Shown: positions 41,523-51,091, counted from the stretch's first letter. The stretch: DNA of 64,000 nucleotides from Rosenbergiella metrosideri (GCF_022602565.1 NZ_JALBCV010000005.1:62001-126000), one strand, 5' to 3'. Translations and numbers: made by a program. The notes: a model not told the origin generated them from the sequence alone.

Positions 41523-42502
41523 AGAAACGTCCACTGATTATTTTCTGTTTCTTATTGTTTGCGGTCGGGTCGGTGATGTTCAGCGCACTATGTCGTGGCG
41601 CTATCCCGTTATCGCTACACGACCTATGGCTGCTCCTCACGGGAAACGGACCTGCAGGTTTGCGATTAGTTGTCGTCGAGTGGCGGCTACCCCGAGTGCT
41701 TATTGCAGTATTCTGTGGCGCGGCGCTAGGGATCAGCGGCGCGATTTTCCAATCCATTTTACGTAACCCACTGGGTAGTCCGGATGTATTAGGTCTTAAC
41801 GCGGGTGCTTTCTCTGGCGTTCTCGCCGTTATGCTACTGTGGCCCAGTAACCTGTTCGCTATGACGTTAGCCTCGTTGGTGAGCGCCGCGTTAACCGGCA
41901 CCATCATCTATCTATTGGCTTGGCGTCAAGGTATCACCCCTTATCGATTAATTTTGATAGGAATAGGTATTCGAGCTCTGCTTATGTCGTTTAATGGCTG
42001 GGTGATAACCTCAACTTCGTTAAGTACTGCGATGAGCGCAGGCTTATGGAGTGCTGGGTCATTGAACGGCGTAAATTGGCAGAGCGTTACCCTGGTTTTT
42101 CCTGCGGTAATTATCGCACTACTCGGGGTCGCGATGTTAGCGAAACGGATGCGGCTCATGGAGATGGGGGACGACTTAGCCTGCGCGCTGGGCATCCGCA
42201 CGGAGCGAACGCGGTTAGGATTGCTGTTACTCGCCACTTTACTGACCGCGGTACCCACCGCGGTGATTGGACCTGTCTCTTTCGTTGCGCTGGTGGCACC
42301 ACAGATTGCACGGCGTCTGGCTAACAGCCCGTCTGGTGTATTATGGAATACAGCATTATGTGGCAGTCTATTACTACTGGCCGCGGATTATCTGGCGCAA
42401 CATGCTTTCCTGCCTTATCAACTTCCCGTCGGGGTAATTACCGTCAGTGTAGGCGGCATCTATCTATTGTCACTTTTGGTTAGAGAGGCCAGACGTTCAT
42501 GA
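41519..42502 (+). CDS. fepG: FepG, ferric-enterobactin permease subunit
   Basis: Second FecCD-type permease subunit. Family segments QSILRNPLGSPDVLGLNAGA and the late GPVSFVALVAPQIARRL are visible among about nine membrane helices. 327 residues (330 in E. coli). Its ATG overlaps the fepD stop (ATGA), and its own end overlaps fepC in the same way. Confidence 0.96.
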   Translation: MKKRPLIIFCFLLFAVGSVMFSALCRGAIPLSLHDLWLLLTGNGPAGLRLVVVEWRLPRVLIAVFCGAALGISGAIFQSILRNPLGSPDVLGLNAGAFSGVLAVMLLWPSNLFAMTLASLVSAALTGTIIYLLAWRQGITPYRLILIGIGIRALLMSFNGWVITSTSLSTAMSAGLWSAGSLNGVNWQSVTLVFPAVIIALLGVAMLAKRMRLMEMGDDLACALGIRTERTRLGLLLLATLLTAVPTAVIGPVSFVALVAPQIARRLANSPSGVLWNTALCGSLLLLAADYLAQHAFLPYQLPVGVITVSVGGIYLLSLLVREARRS

Positions 42503-43290
42503 GTTTATCTTCTTCCCGTCTTGCTGCGAGAGACCTCACATTGGCTTACGACAATAAAACGGTCGCAGAGCAGCTATCGGTAACGATTCCCGATGGCGAA
42601 TTTACGGTGATTATTGGTCCAAACGCCTGTGGGAAATCGACGCTATTAAAAGCGCTAAGTCGAGTGATAAAACCGGTCGCCGGCCAAGTTATTCTTGATG
42701 GGCAGGCTATCCATCAGTTACCGGCGAAAGAGGTAGCCCGACAACTCGGTTTGCTTCCTCAAAATAGCCATACGCCTGCAGGGATCACCGTCGCAGATTT
42801 AGTTGGCCGCGGACGTTATCCACATCAGTCACTGTTTGGTGGATGGCGTCTTGAGGATAGCCAAGCCGTGGCTGAAGCGATGGCAGCGACTCATATCGAC
42901 CATTTGGCGGATCGTCCCGTTGAGCAGCTTTCCGGAGGGCAGCGGCAACGTGTCTGGATTGCCATGGTGTTGGCACAGCAAACCCCGCTATTGCTCCTCG
43001 ACGAGCCGACGACATGGTTGGATATCACTCATCAAATCGAGCTGATGGAACTGTTACGTGAGCTAAACCAACGCCATGGCCGTACATTAGTCGTGGTACT
43101 GCATGAATTAAACCAAGCGTGTCGCTACGCCAGCCATCTTATTGCGATGCGTGAAGGGGCAATTATTGCCGAAGGTAAACCCAGTGAGATTATCACCGCG
43201 GAGTTAATTGAGCAGGTCTACGGATTGAAAGCGGTCATTATCGCTGATCCCATTGCAGGGACACCGATGATCGTCCCCGTCGGGAAATGA
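42499..43290 (+). CDS. fepC: FepC, ferric-enterobactin ABC ATPase
   Basis: ATPase energising FepDG. Walker A GPNACGKST (about 36-44), Q-loop LPQNSH, signature LSGGQRQRVWIAMVLAQ and Walker B LLLLDEPTTWLD. 263 residues (271 in E. coli). Last gene of fepB-fepDGC, convergent with entF. Confidence 0.97.
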   Translation: MSLSSSRLAARDLTLAYDNKTVAEQLSVTIPDGEFTVIIGPNACGKSTLLKALSRVIKPVAGQVILDGQAIHQLPAKEVARQLGLLPQNSHTPAGITVADLVGRGRYPHQSLFGGWRLEDSQAVAEAMAATHIDHLADRPVEQLSGGQRQRVWIAMVLAQQTPLLLLDEPTTWLDITHQIELMELLRELNQRHGRTLVVVLHELNQACRYASHLIAMREGAIIAEGKPSEIITAELIEQVYGLKAVIIADPIAGTPMIVPVGK

Positions 43291-43308
43291 GGGGGCAACT
43301 GCCCCCTC
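43289..43308. terminator. Hairpin between convergent fepC and entF
   Basis: Perfect stem GAGGGGGC/GCCCCCTC with an AACT loop, overlapping the fepC stop and 5 bp from the entF stop. No U-tract follows on either strand, so it is a strong hairpin but not a classical terminator. Confidence 0.6.
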
Positions 43309-43313
43309 TAGCA

Positions 43314-46300
43314 TCAGGAGAGTAAATGCCTTAAGCGGCGGTTGATCTCTGGGCCGATGGTTTCAAACATCGCCGGTGAAATGATCTCTACATGGGCACA
43401 GTCGATGGGCACAATATCTAACTGCTGAATAAAAGGTGCCCAAGCTTGTTGCGCACTTAACCCAGGTTGCTGCGTTTTTAAGGCGGAGAATAGTGTCGCT
43501 TTTCCTTGTGTCTTACGACTGCGGGCGGTCGTTAATAGGCGCACGGAGTGGGCGTAATTAGCTTCAACCTGATCAAAAAGATGAGAAAGCTCCTCACCTG
43601 CTTGTTGCCGCTGACTTTGAACAAACTGCTCACGTTCACGGTTGACTTCTTCAATGACTTGCTCATCCAAGACATTTTTCCCCTGCTTCTCATCCCAATT
43701 CTGCGTTTCAGGTGGCCACGTATCAAGCAGGCCTAAAAACGCAACCTCTTCTCCTCGTGCTTCCAGCCGTGACGCAATACCTTGGGCTAAGGTCCCACCG
43801 AGGGAGTAGCCGATAAAATAATAAGGCCCCGTGGGTTGGTCGGCCAGAAGCGTCTCAAGATGCCGGTCACAGACATCATCAATATGCTGCGCATCCCCTA
43901 AAGCGCCTTGTTCATCCGGCGATTGGATACCAATAATGGACCATGTCGGGTCTAGATACCGTTGTAATACGCTAAATTGCCACGCGAACCCGGATGCGGG
44001 GTGGAAACAGTAGAGACGAGGTCCCTGTGTTTGGCGTAGAGGTAACAAGGTGTGTAATCCACTGTCCGCGTATTCAGGACTTTGTTGAATGATCTGTGCA
44101 AGTTTTTCCACGGTTGCGTTCACCATCACGTGGCCAACGGTAAGCGGATAATCCATCTGCTTACGAATTTGCGCGGCTAAACGCATTGCTAAGAGCGAGT
44201 GCCCCCCCAATGCAAAGAAGTCCTGATTGGCTGCGACCTGTGGCCGCTGCAGGAGTTCGGCAAACATTGCGGCTAATTGAACCTCTACTGCGCCTTGAGG
44301 TTCACGCAGCGAGTGGTGATCGTCAAGTTTCGGAACGGGCAGGGCTTTACGATCTAACTTACCATTACTGCTAAGAGGGAATGCCTCAACGGGAATAATG
44401 ATCACCGGCACCATATGCGCTGGTAGCCGTTCGGCCAGTTGCTGACGAAGATGATCTGTCTGTTGTGGCGTGTCAGCAATAATATAGCTGACCAATTGTC
44501 GGTCATCGGCTAGACCGGATAATTGTTGATTTAAGCTTACGGCAACGGATGCCGCTTGCTTAATCCCTGGCAATGAGAGGAGAACGGCATCAATCTCTGA
44601 GAGTTCTATCCGCTGACCGCGGATTTTGAGTTGGTCATCGTTACGTCCCAAATATTCAATTTCACCGTTGGTAAGACGACGGGCTACATCGCCGCTACGG
44701 TACAAGCGTTGAGTTGCATCCCAAGGTGCGGCAATAAACCGCTCGGCAGTGAGCTCGGGTCGACCTAAATAGCCCTCTGCCAGCTGCACTCCGCCTAGCC
44801 ATAGTTCACCAGCAATACCATAGGGAACGGGTTTAAGCTGACTATCGAGAATATGAAGCTGAGTGTTCCAAACCGGCCAGCCAATCGGCACGCTGTGACC
44901 TTCCACCGCGGCAAGTTCTGGGCCAAATGCTGGGAACCAACTCACGTCTACAGCAGCTTCGGTGGGGCCATATAAATTATGGCACGGGATCGCTACACTT
45001 TGTTCCCATTGACGAGCCAGCGCGGTAGGCAGGGCTTCGCCACTACAAAAGACGAGACGTAGATGCTGTCGTAACGCCGTGGCAGTGGCTTCAGTGAGGC
45101 TTTCTAAAAACGCGGCTAACATTGACGGCACAAAGTGGGTCACGCTGACATGTTGTTCAACCATGACTTGTTGTAACCACTCAGGATCGCGATGGCACTC
45201 GGGAGGAGCCATAAAGAGCTTCGCCCCAGTCATTAATGGCCAGAAGAACTCCCACACCGACACATCAAAACTACTTGGCGTTTTCTGGATAACGACATCT
45301 TGAGCATCAAGTGGGTAGTGGTTTTGCATCCATTTTAAGCGATTCACGATCGCGTGATGGCTGACTAACACGCCTTTAGGTCTACCTGTCGAACCTGAGG
45401 TATAAATTAAGTATGCCCCTTGTGTCGAGACGGGAACAGCGGCTGATAATAACGGCACATCGGTAAATAGCGATTGATAATAATAATGTGGCGTGTCGTT
45501 AATGTGTGTAAACCGACTACTCAGTGCCTGTTCGGTGATTACCAAGCGCGGAGTTGAATCCTCCAGCATAATGGCTAAGCGGTCATCAGGATAGCCGGTA
45601 TCAAGCGGCAGCCAAATTGCGCCGAGCCGCACGATCGCCTGCAGGGATAATGAGAGATAGATGGAGCGCGGAAGCGCCACGGCGACGATATCGCCAGCTT
45701 GCACACCCTGTTGCTGAAGTGCGGCAGCCAAGGCAATGACCTGCTGTTCCATCTGTGCGTAAGATAGCGCAACGTGCGAATCAGCCAGCGCAATATTATC
45801 CGGAGTACGTTGACATTGTGTGGCGATCATCGACCATAGGGTATCGTCTTGCAGCACAATGTCGGTAGCATTAACGTTGACCAATTGAAGCTGCTCTTGC
45901 TCGCTTAGAAGACTGAGTTCAGAGAGCGTTAGCGTTGGCTGGGCGGTTAACTGTTCGATAATCAGTGGCAAACGTTGAATATGCGTCAACAGTGCGTGTT
46001 CGTCGTAACGATTGCTATTGGCTAAGAACTCTAAGGTTAAGGCACCTTGATTATCGAGGATTAACGCAATTTCAATATCGCGCACCGGCCCTGAGGCTAA
46101 GTGGGTGGTATGAACGTTCTGGCCTTCAAACGCTAAGTGATAATCGAAGAGTTTGACGTTTAAGACAGGGCCGAACAGCGGGGCACTATCTCCGGTTAAG
46201 CCTAAGTCGCGGCTAATTTGTTCTGCATCATAGCGTTGATGACGTCGATTTTTCTTAATCTCTTTATTGAGAAGACCTGCAAATTCGGTAAAAGTATAAC

Positions 46301-47282
46301 TAGGTTGATACCCAACACTCATAGGTAAGACATTAATCACCGGCCCGACTGCGCTAAGGGCTGCCGATCCCATTCTGCGCATAAAAATAAAGCCCGCGCT
46401 AAAGGGTTGCTGGCCCGTCAGATGGGCCAGCCAGGTATTGACGAGCGTAACTGCCGCATCGACAGGCGTGAGGCCTGATTCGGCGAGGTGTTGGTGTAAC
46501 GGAGCAAGCTGCTGAGCGGAAAACTGTATCGTGTGACGTATTACCTGCGGGCTAGCCACTTCACCATTCAGCGGCGCTTGTGCAAGGCTTAGCGGATCGG
46601 GCAGCTGCGGGACTTTCTCCAGCCAATAGCGCTTATCTTTTTGATACGTTGTGCTGTGTTGGTAATTTTGGTACTCCTCAACAACCTCATCGAATGCGGT
46701 AAAGGGTGAGGCGGCTAGCGGTTGCTGGTGGCGTAAATGGGCATAAATTTCACTAATCCGTTTGGTGAGGGCAATAAAGCTGAAGCCATCGACCATCAGG
46801 TGGTGATAACGCTGATACCATATCCATTGTTCAGGGGTGATACGTATCAGCACCTGCCTAACCTTGGGACCTTTATCAGTAATACGTAAAGGACTTTGTA
46901 GATCGGCTTCCATTAAGGCATGTGCCGCTGCCAACGCCTGAGGATCGTCACGGAGATCAATAGATTCTACCGTAAAGCCTAGGTTGGGGCTAAAACATTG
47001 GAAGGCTTCTCCTTCGTGCTCATCAAACCGAAAATTAACAGTGTCTGCTTCGGCCAACCCTTGTTGAATAGCCTGTTGCATCAAATCAAGATTGAGCGTT
47101 CCCGGTAGCGTGATAGCGTGTGCGACGGCAAAGGCGTTGCCGAAAGGAGAAAGTTGGTCGGCAACCCAGATCCCGGGTTGTGCGGCAACCAGTGGTAACC
47201 GACGAGTCGTCACTGACGATGAGGCTGTGTTGTACTCATCAGGGGAACGTTGTTGTGCTATGCTGTCATCGATAATCATCAT
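43314..47282 (-). CDS. entF: EntF, enterobactin synthase NRPS (C-A-T-TE)
   Basis: Activates serine, condenses it with DHB from EntB and cyclises three units into enterobactin. Domains: condensation (about 30-440, HHLMVDG at 160-166), adenylation (about 470-990, YTSGSTGRPKG at 627-637), carrier (LGGHSL, Ser1028) and thioesterase (GYSLGG, Ser1159). 1322 residues against 1293 in E. coli; an extra N-terminal segment of about 28 polar residues precedes the usual LPLVAAQPGIW start. The ATG lies 1 bp after the fes stop with an AGGA ribosome site, so no ybdZ gene lies between. Needs 4'-phosphopantetheine from a transferase not in this window. Confidence 0.96.
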   Translation of the reverse strand: MMIIDDSIAQQRSPDEYNTASSSVTTRRLPLVAAQPGIWVADQLSPFGNAFAVAHAITLPGTLNLDLMQQAIQQGLAEADTVNFRFDEHEGEAFQCFSPNLGFTVESIDLRDDPQALAAAHALMEADLQSPLRITDKGPKVRQVLIRITPEQWIWYQRYHHLMVDGFSFIALTKRISEIYAHLRHQQPLAASPFTAFDEVVEEYQNYQHSTTYQKDKRYWLEKVPQLPDPLSLAQAPLNGEVASPQVIRHTIQFSAQQLAPLHQHLAESGLTPVDAAVTLVNTWLAHLTGQQPFSAGFIFMRRMGSAALSAVGPVINVLPMSVGYQPSYTFTEFAGLLNKEIKKNRRHQRYDAEQISRDLGLTGDSAPLFGPVLNVKLFDYHLAFEGQNVHTTHLASGPVRDIEIALILDNQGALTLEFLANSNRYDEHALLTHIQRLPLIIEQLTAQPTLTLSELSLLSEQEQLQLVNVNATDIVLQDDTLWSMIATQCQRTPDNIALADSHVALSYAQMEQQVIALAAALQQQGVQAGDIVAVALPRSIYLSLSLQAIVRLGAIWLPLDTGYPDDRLAIMLEDSTPRLVITEQALSSRFTHINDTPHYYYQSLFTDVPLLSAAVPVSTQGAYLIYTSGSTGRPKGVLVSHHAIVNRLKWMQNHYPLDAQDVVIQKTPSSFDVSVWEFFWPLMTGAKLFMAPPECHRDPEWLQQVMVEQHVSVTHFVPSMLAAFLESLTEATATALRQHLRLVFCSGEALPTALARQWEQSVAIPCHNLYGPTEAAVDVSWFPAFGPELAAVEGHSVPIGWPVWNTQLHILDSQLKPVPYGIAGELWLGGVQLAEGYLGRPELTAERFIAAPWDATQRLYRSGDVARRLTNGEIEYLGRNDDQLKIRGQRIELSEIDAVLLSLPGIKQAASVAVSLNQQLSGLADDRQLVSYIIADTPQQTDHLRQQLAERLPAHMVPVIIIPVEAFPLSSNGKLDRKALPVPKLDDHHSLREPQGAVEVQLAAMFAELLQRPQVAANQDFFALGGHSLLAMRLAAQIRKQMDYPLTVGHVMVNATVEKLAQIIQQSPEYADSGLHTLLPLRQTQGPRLYCFHPASGFAWQFSVLQRYLDPTWSIIGIQSPDEQGALGDAQHIDDVCDRHLETLLADQPTGPYYFIGYSLGGTLAQGIASRLEARGEEVAFLGLLDTWPPETQNWDEKQGKNVLDEQVIEEVNREREQFVQSQRQQAGEELSHLFDQVEANYAHSVRLLTTARSRKTQGKATLFSALKTQQPGLSAQQAWAPFIQQLDIVPIDCAHVEIISPAMFETIGPEINRRLRHLLS

Positions 47283-47283
47283 C

Positions 47284-48504
47284 TTATTCGTCCTGCCATA
47301 ACGCTTGTAATCCATCTAATAAACTTCCCCGCCACCAGAGTGCATCGTGTCCACCTTCGACATAGCGTAAACGATGTGGGATGTGGTAGTGGCTTAACCA
47401 CTTATCCATTTCGCGGTTGGCTTCGCAAATTAATGTTTCGCGGCAACCTGCCTCCAAGAGTATTTCTCGTGGAGCGATAACGGGGGCTTTCTGCTGTAAC
47501 TGTTGAAGCAGGTAACCTGCCGCATGCCCGCGGTTCGGCCACCAAAAGGATCCGGAAAGGCTGAGGGCTTTACCGTAAAATTGTGGCCAGTTAAGGCACG
47601 CATAGACTGAGGCCAGCCCACCAAAACTTTGCCCTGTGACCAGGGTTCGTGCGGGGTCTTGTCGCCAATCGAATGTTTGTTTGATTAGCGGGAGTAATTC
47701 TTCGTTAATAGCCAGCCAAAAATCGGCATTACAGGGATATTCTCGGCCACGATGCTCGCGATCGATGATTTCAGGCATGATGTAGAGTGCCGCAGGAAGT
47801 TTTCCCCTATCCGTCAATTGCTGCAGAGGACTGGCGATAGGGAGAGTGTTGGCCCAGAACTGTCCATCAAGTATTAAGGCTAAATGCTGATAGGTCGCAG
47901 TGTCCTCTTTCGCCGAACCGTAGCACCACACGTGTCGTTCATTACCTAACCGAGCACTCTTCCAGAGAATGACCTTCAGGGGGAGCGGCGACTGCTCTCC
48001 TCGATCCCATGCTTGCCATTCAGGCTGCGCAGGCGCATCAGGGAGATGAAGGGGGGAGACAGACATCCCTCGACCTGCAGACCAAGAACGTAACGCGTTG
48101 AGGCTATCGTGTTGGGCATGTGTAAACTGTTCGCGCCACCATTCCCGACGCTGGAAAATATCTTGCTTCAACAACCCTACCTCGTTCTTTGAGTCCGGGA
48201 TCAAGCAATAACTTCCTCGCCACTCAGCGGGAAGCGTGAGGCTAAGATACCAGACATCGCTAGCGGGATAATGGACTAGGGATATTGGAGGCTTGGGCTG
48301 GTGATGATCAGTGATCCCCGTAATGTTGAGCCATACCGCTTTTATGGGTGGGGCCTCAGCGGGGCGAGCAGGCTGACGCCAGAGGAAGGTCACGCGGCAT
48401 TGTTGCGCATCAATTCGCTCGATACGCGGCACACCCTGCAATTGTTGTGCTTGCCACCACAGATCGGAACCGGTATCAGAGGTAAACCATTCAGGAATAA
48501 GCAT
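47284..48504 (-). CDS. fes: Fes, ferric enterobactin esterase
   Basis: Cytoplasmic serine hydrolase cleaving ferric enterobactin to release iron. N-terminal Fes domain (about 1-150) and esterase-D-like hydrolase with the nucleophile in GQSFGG and the late GGHDALWWRG with the catalytic His. ATG start chosen (406 residues; 400 in E. coli), a TTG two codons upstream being possible. Immediately precedes entF and is divergent from fepA. Confidence 0.95.
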   Translation of the reverse strand: MLIPEWFTSDTGSDLWWQAQQLQGVPRIERIDAQQCRVTFLWRQPARPAEAPPIKAVWLNITGITDHHQPKPPISLVHYPASDVWYLSLTLPAEWRGSYCLIPDSKNEVGLLKQDIFQRREWWREQFTHAQHDSLNALRSWSAGRGMSVSPLHLPDAPAQPEWQAWDRGEQSPLPLKVILWKSARLGNERHVWCYGSAKEDTATYQHLALILDGQFWANTLPIASPLQQLTDRGKLPAALYIMPEIIDREHRGREYPCNADFWLAINEELLPLIKQTFDWRQDPARTLVTGQSFGGLASVYACLNWPQFYGKALSLSGSFWWPNRGHAAGYLLQQLQQKAPVIAPREILLEAGCRETLICEANREMDKWLSHYHIPHRLRYVEGGHDALWWRGSLLDGLQALWQDE

Positions 48505-48563
48505 TTGCAAAATTATCTTTTATAGCAGCTATCTGCGAATAGCGTTCAGAAGCGAGATTTGTT

Positions 48564-48588
48564 GATAATAGTATTGATAATTATTTTC
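48564..48588. promoter_or_regulatory. Fur-box-like site between fes and fepA
   Basis: Repeated hexamers GATAAT-AGTATT-GATAAT followed by TATTTTC; the best 19-base frame (48570-48588) matches the Fur consensus at 14 positions. It lies 60 bp from fes and 137 bp from fepA in the divergent spacer, as in the E. coli fes-fepA promoter region. Confidence 0.7.
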
Positions 48589-48724
48589 ATCTGCAATAGA
48601 TTGCAATCTCTCTTTACGTAGTTTGTCGTTTATTGCGCATTTGTTTGCATAATGGTAGCGATCTCGTAAAGACTCCTTACTAAACACACACACAGCATTG
48701 ACCTAGGGAACTGGGATTATAAAA

Positions 48725-51058
48725 ATGAAAAAATTATCATTTCTTTCTGCTGCAATTTGTCTTGAGCTAGGTAGCTCATTTTTTATTTATTGCGCGCCGG
48801 CTTCAGCGGCTTCATCGGATGTCACCGTCAACTCTCCTGCGTCAGATGAAACCGCAGCCAAAACTTCTAGTGATAAGCCATTATCTACCGAAGAGAATTC
48901 ACATAACTCCATCGTCGTCACGGCTCGCCAGCAAACCCTCCAAGCACCAGGTGTCTCGACGATCTCCTCTGAAGCGATTCGTAAACACCCTCCGGCGCGT
49001 GATGTATCAGAAATCATTCGTACCATGCCTGGGGTGAATTTAACCGGCAACTCGACCAGTGGGCAGCGGGGAAATAACCGTCAGATCGATATTCGGGGTA
49101 TGGGGCCAGAAAATACCTTAATTTTGATCGATGGCCGTCCGGTCAGTAGTAAAAACTCGGTACGCTATGGATGGCGGGGTGAACGAGATTCTCGTGGTGA
49201 TACCAACTGGGTGCCACCGGAAATGATTGACCACATTGATGTTATCCGCGGACCGGCTGCGGCACGCTACGGTAGCGGCGCGATGGGCGGAGTGGTTAAT
49301 ATCATCACTAAGCAAGCGAATAAAGAGTGGCATGGTTCATGGAACGCCTATTACAACGTTCCACAACATAAATCTGAAGGTTCAACCAAACGAACGAATT
49401 TCAGCTTAATGGGGCCTGCAACCGATAGCTTAACATTAAGTATTTGGGGAAATATCGATAAGACCCAAGCGGATGCTTACGACATTAACCAAAATCATTC
49501 AGCATCGCGTACCGGTACCTATGCCGGGAGCTATCCTGCTGGCCGTGAGGGAGTGAGAGATAAAGATCTCCACGGCAAACTGAATTGGGAATTTGCCCGC
49601 AATCAGCATCTCGAGTTCGAAGCCGGGACCAGTCGCCAAGGGAATATTTATGCTGGCGATACGCAGAATACTAACACCTCAGATTATGTGAAAAGCAAAT
49701 ATGGCGACGAAACGAACCGTATTTACCGCCAAGATTATGCCTTAACTTGGACAGGGGTCTGGGATAACGGAGTCAGTACTAATACCTATGCGCAATATGA
49801 GAGAACCCGTAATTCTAGGATTACCGAAGGATTAGCCGGCGGAACCGAGGGGATCTTTAATAATAACGCCGGGTTCTCCGATATCGATCTGAGCGATGTG
49901 CTGCTGCACAGTGAAGTCAGTATTCCCTTTACGGCTTGGGTAGACCAGAACCTCACCTTGGGAACTGAGTGGAACCAGCAAAAGATGAAAGACGGCACCT
50001 CAACCAGCCAAGCGCTCACTGGGACGAATACTGGCGGCGCAATCAGTGGGGTCGGAACGGGTACGCGTTCACCGTATTCTCAAGCGCAGATTTTCTCTAT
50101 GTTTGCTGAAGACAATATGGATATCACGGATTCCACGGTATTAACACCGGCCATCCGTTTTGACCATCACTCCATTGTCGGCACTAACTGGAGCCCATCA
50201 CTTAATTTAACTCAACAGCTCACTAACGAGTGGACGTTGAAGATGGGGATTGCTCGAGCCTATAAAGCGCCTAATCTGTACCAAACTAACCCGAACTATA
50301 TTCTCTATAGTAAAGGTCAAGGGTGCTACGGCAGTTCGAGTTCGGGTTGTTACTTACAAGGTAATAGCGACCTTAAAGCAGAAACCAGCGTCAATAAAGA
50401 GATTGGACTCGAGTACAAAGATCTTGCTGGACTGCAGGCAGGGCTGACTTATTTCCGTAATGACTACCATAATAAAATTGAGTCGGGTAACAATGTTACT
50501 TACACCAATAGTAGTGGTACTCGCGTTTTCCAATGGGAAAATGTGCCGCGTGCGGTAGTTGAAGGCCTTGAGGGAACCTTTAATGTCCCAGTCACCGATA
50601 CGGTTACTTGGAATAATAATATGACGTGGATGCTGCAAAGTAAGGATAAGACGAATCATGATCGTCTTTCCGTTATCCCGCAGTTTACCCTGAACTCCAA
50701 TGTCGAGTGGCAGATTCGTCAGGACCTGTCGGTACAAGCAACATGGACTTGGTACGGTAAACAGAAACCGAAGAGTCGTAACTACCAAGGGAATAAAGTC
50801 AGTTACCCTGATACCCGTGAAGTCAGTCCATACAGCATCTTTGGGGCCAGCGCGACATGGGACGCTACCAAGAATGTCAGTATTACCGCTGGGATAGATA
50901 ACCTCTTTGATAAACGTCACTTCCGCGAAGGGAATGCACAAACTACTGGAACGCTTAATTCGAAGACAGGTGTCACAAGTTACCTATACGGTGCAGGTGC
51001 TAACACTTACAACGAGTCAGGCCGAACCTTCTATATGAGTCTTAACACTCACTTCTAA
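48725..51058 (+). CDS. fepA: FepA, TonB-dependent ferric-enterobactin receptor
   Basis: 22-stranded outer-membrane barrel with N-terminal plug. Signal peptide about residues 1-29, then a Ser/Asp/Glu-rich stretch longer than in E. coli, the TonB box SIVVTA (about 63-68), plug domain with DIRGMGPENTLILIDGRPV, and barrel strands ending in MSLNTHF with the C-terminal aromatic residue for BAM insertion. A Cys pair (GQGCYGSSSSGCYL) matches the disulfide loop of E. coli FepA. 777 residues (746 in E. coli). Confidence 0.97.
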   Translation: MKKLSFLSAAICLELGSSFFIYCAPASAASSDVTVNSPASDETAAKTSSDKPLSTEENSHNSIVVTARQQTLQAPGVSTISSEAIRKHPPARDVSEIIRTMPGVNLTGNSTSGQRGNNRQIDIRGMGPENTLILIDGRPVSSKNSVRYGWRGERDSRGDTNWVPPEMIDHIDVIRGPAAARYGSGAMGGVVNIITKQANKEWHGSWNAYYNVPQHKSEGSTKRTNFSLMGPATDSLTLSIWGNIDKTQADAYDINQNHSASRTGTYAGSYPAGREGVRDKDLHGKLNWEFARNQHLEFEAGTSRQGNIYAGDTQNTNTSDYVKSKYGDETNRIYRQDYALTWTGVWDNGVSTNTYAQYERTRNSRITEGLAGGTEGIFNNNAGFSDIDLSDVLLHSEVSIPFTAWVDQNLTLGTEWNQQKMKDGTSTSQALTGTNTGGAISGVGTGTRSPYSQAQIFSMFAEDNMDITDSTVLTPAIRFDHHSIVGTNWSPSLNLTQQLTNEWTLKMGIARAYKAPNLYQTNPNYILYSKGQGCYGSSSSGCYLQGNSDLKAETSVNKEIGLEYKDLAGLQAGLTYFRNDYHNKIESGNNVTYTNSSGTRVFQWENVPRAVVEGLEGTFNVPVTDTVTWNNNMTWMLQSKDKTNHDRLSVIPQFTLNSNVEWQIRQDLSVQATWTWYGKQKPKSRNYQGNKVSYPDTREVSPYSIFGASATWDATKNVSITAGIDNLFDKRHFREGNAQTTGTLNSKTGVTSYLYGAGANTYNESGRTFYMSLNTHF

Positions 51059-51087
51059 TAAAAAAACCCGCTTACGCGGGTTTTTTT
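51058..51087. terminator. Bidirectional terminator between fepA and dacB
   Basis: A-run, stem AACCCGC/GCGGGTT with a TTAC loop, then seven T. It suits both convergent genes and marks the right edge of the enterobactin cluster. Confidence 0.93.
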
Positions 51088-51091
51088 ATAG

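Noticed and set aside
43314-47282. EntF N-terminal extension as a fused MbtH-like domain
   Set aside because: It is only about 28 residues and lacks the conserved Trp/Pro motifs of MbtH-like proteins (about 70 residues).
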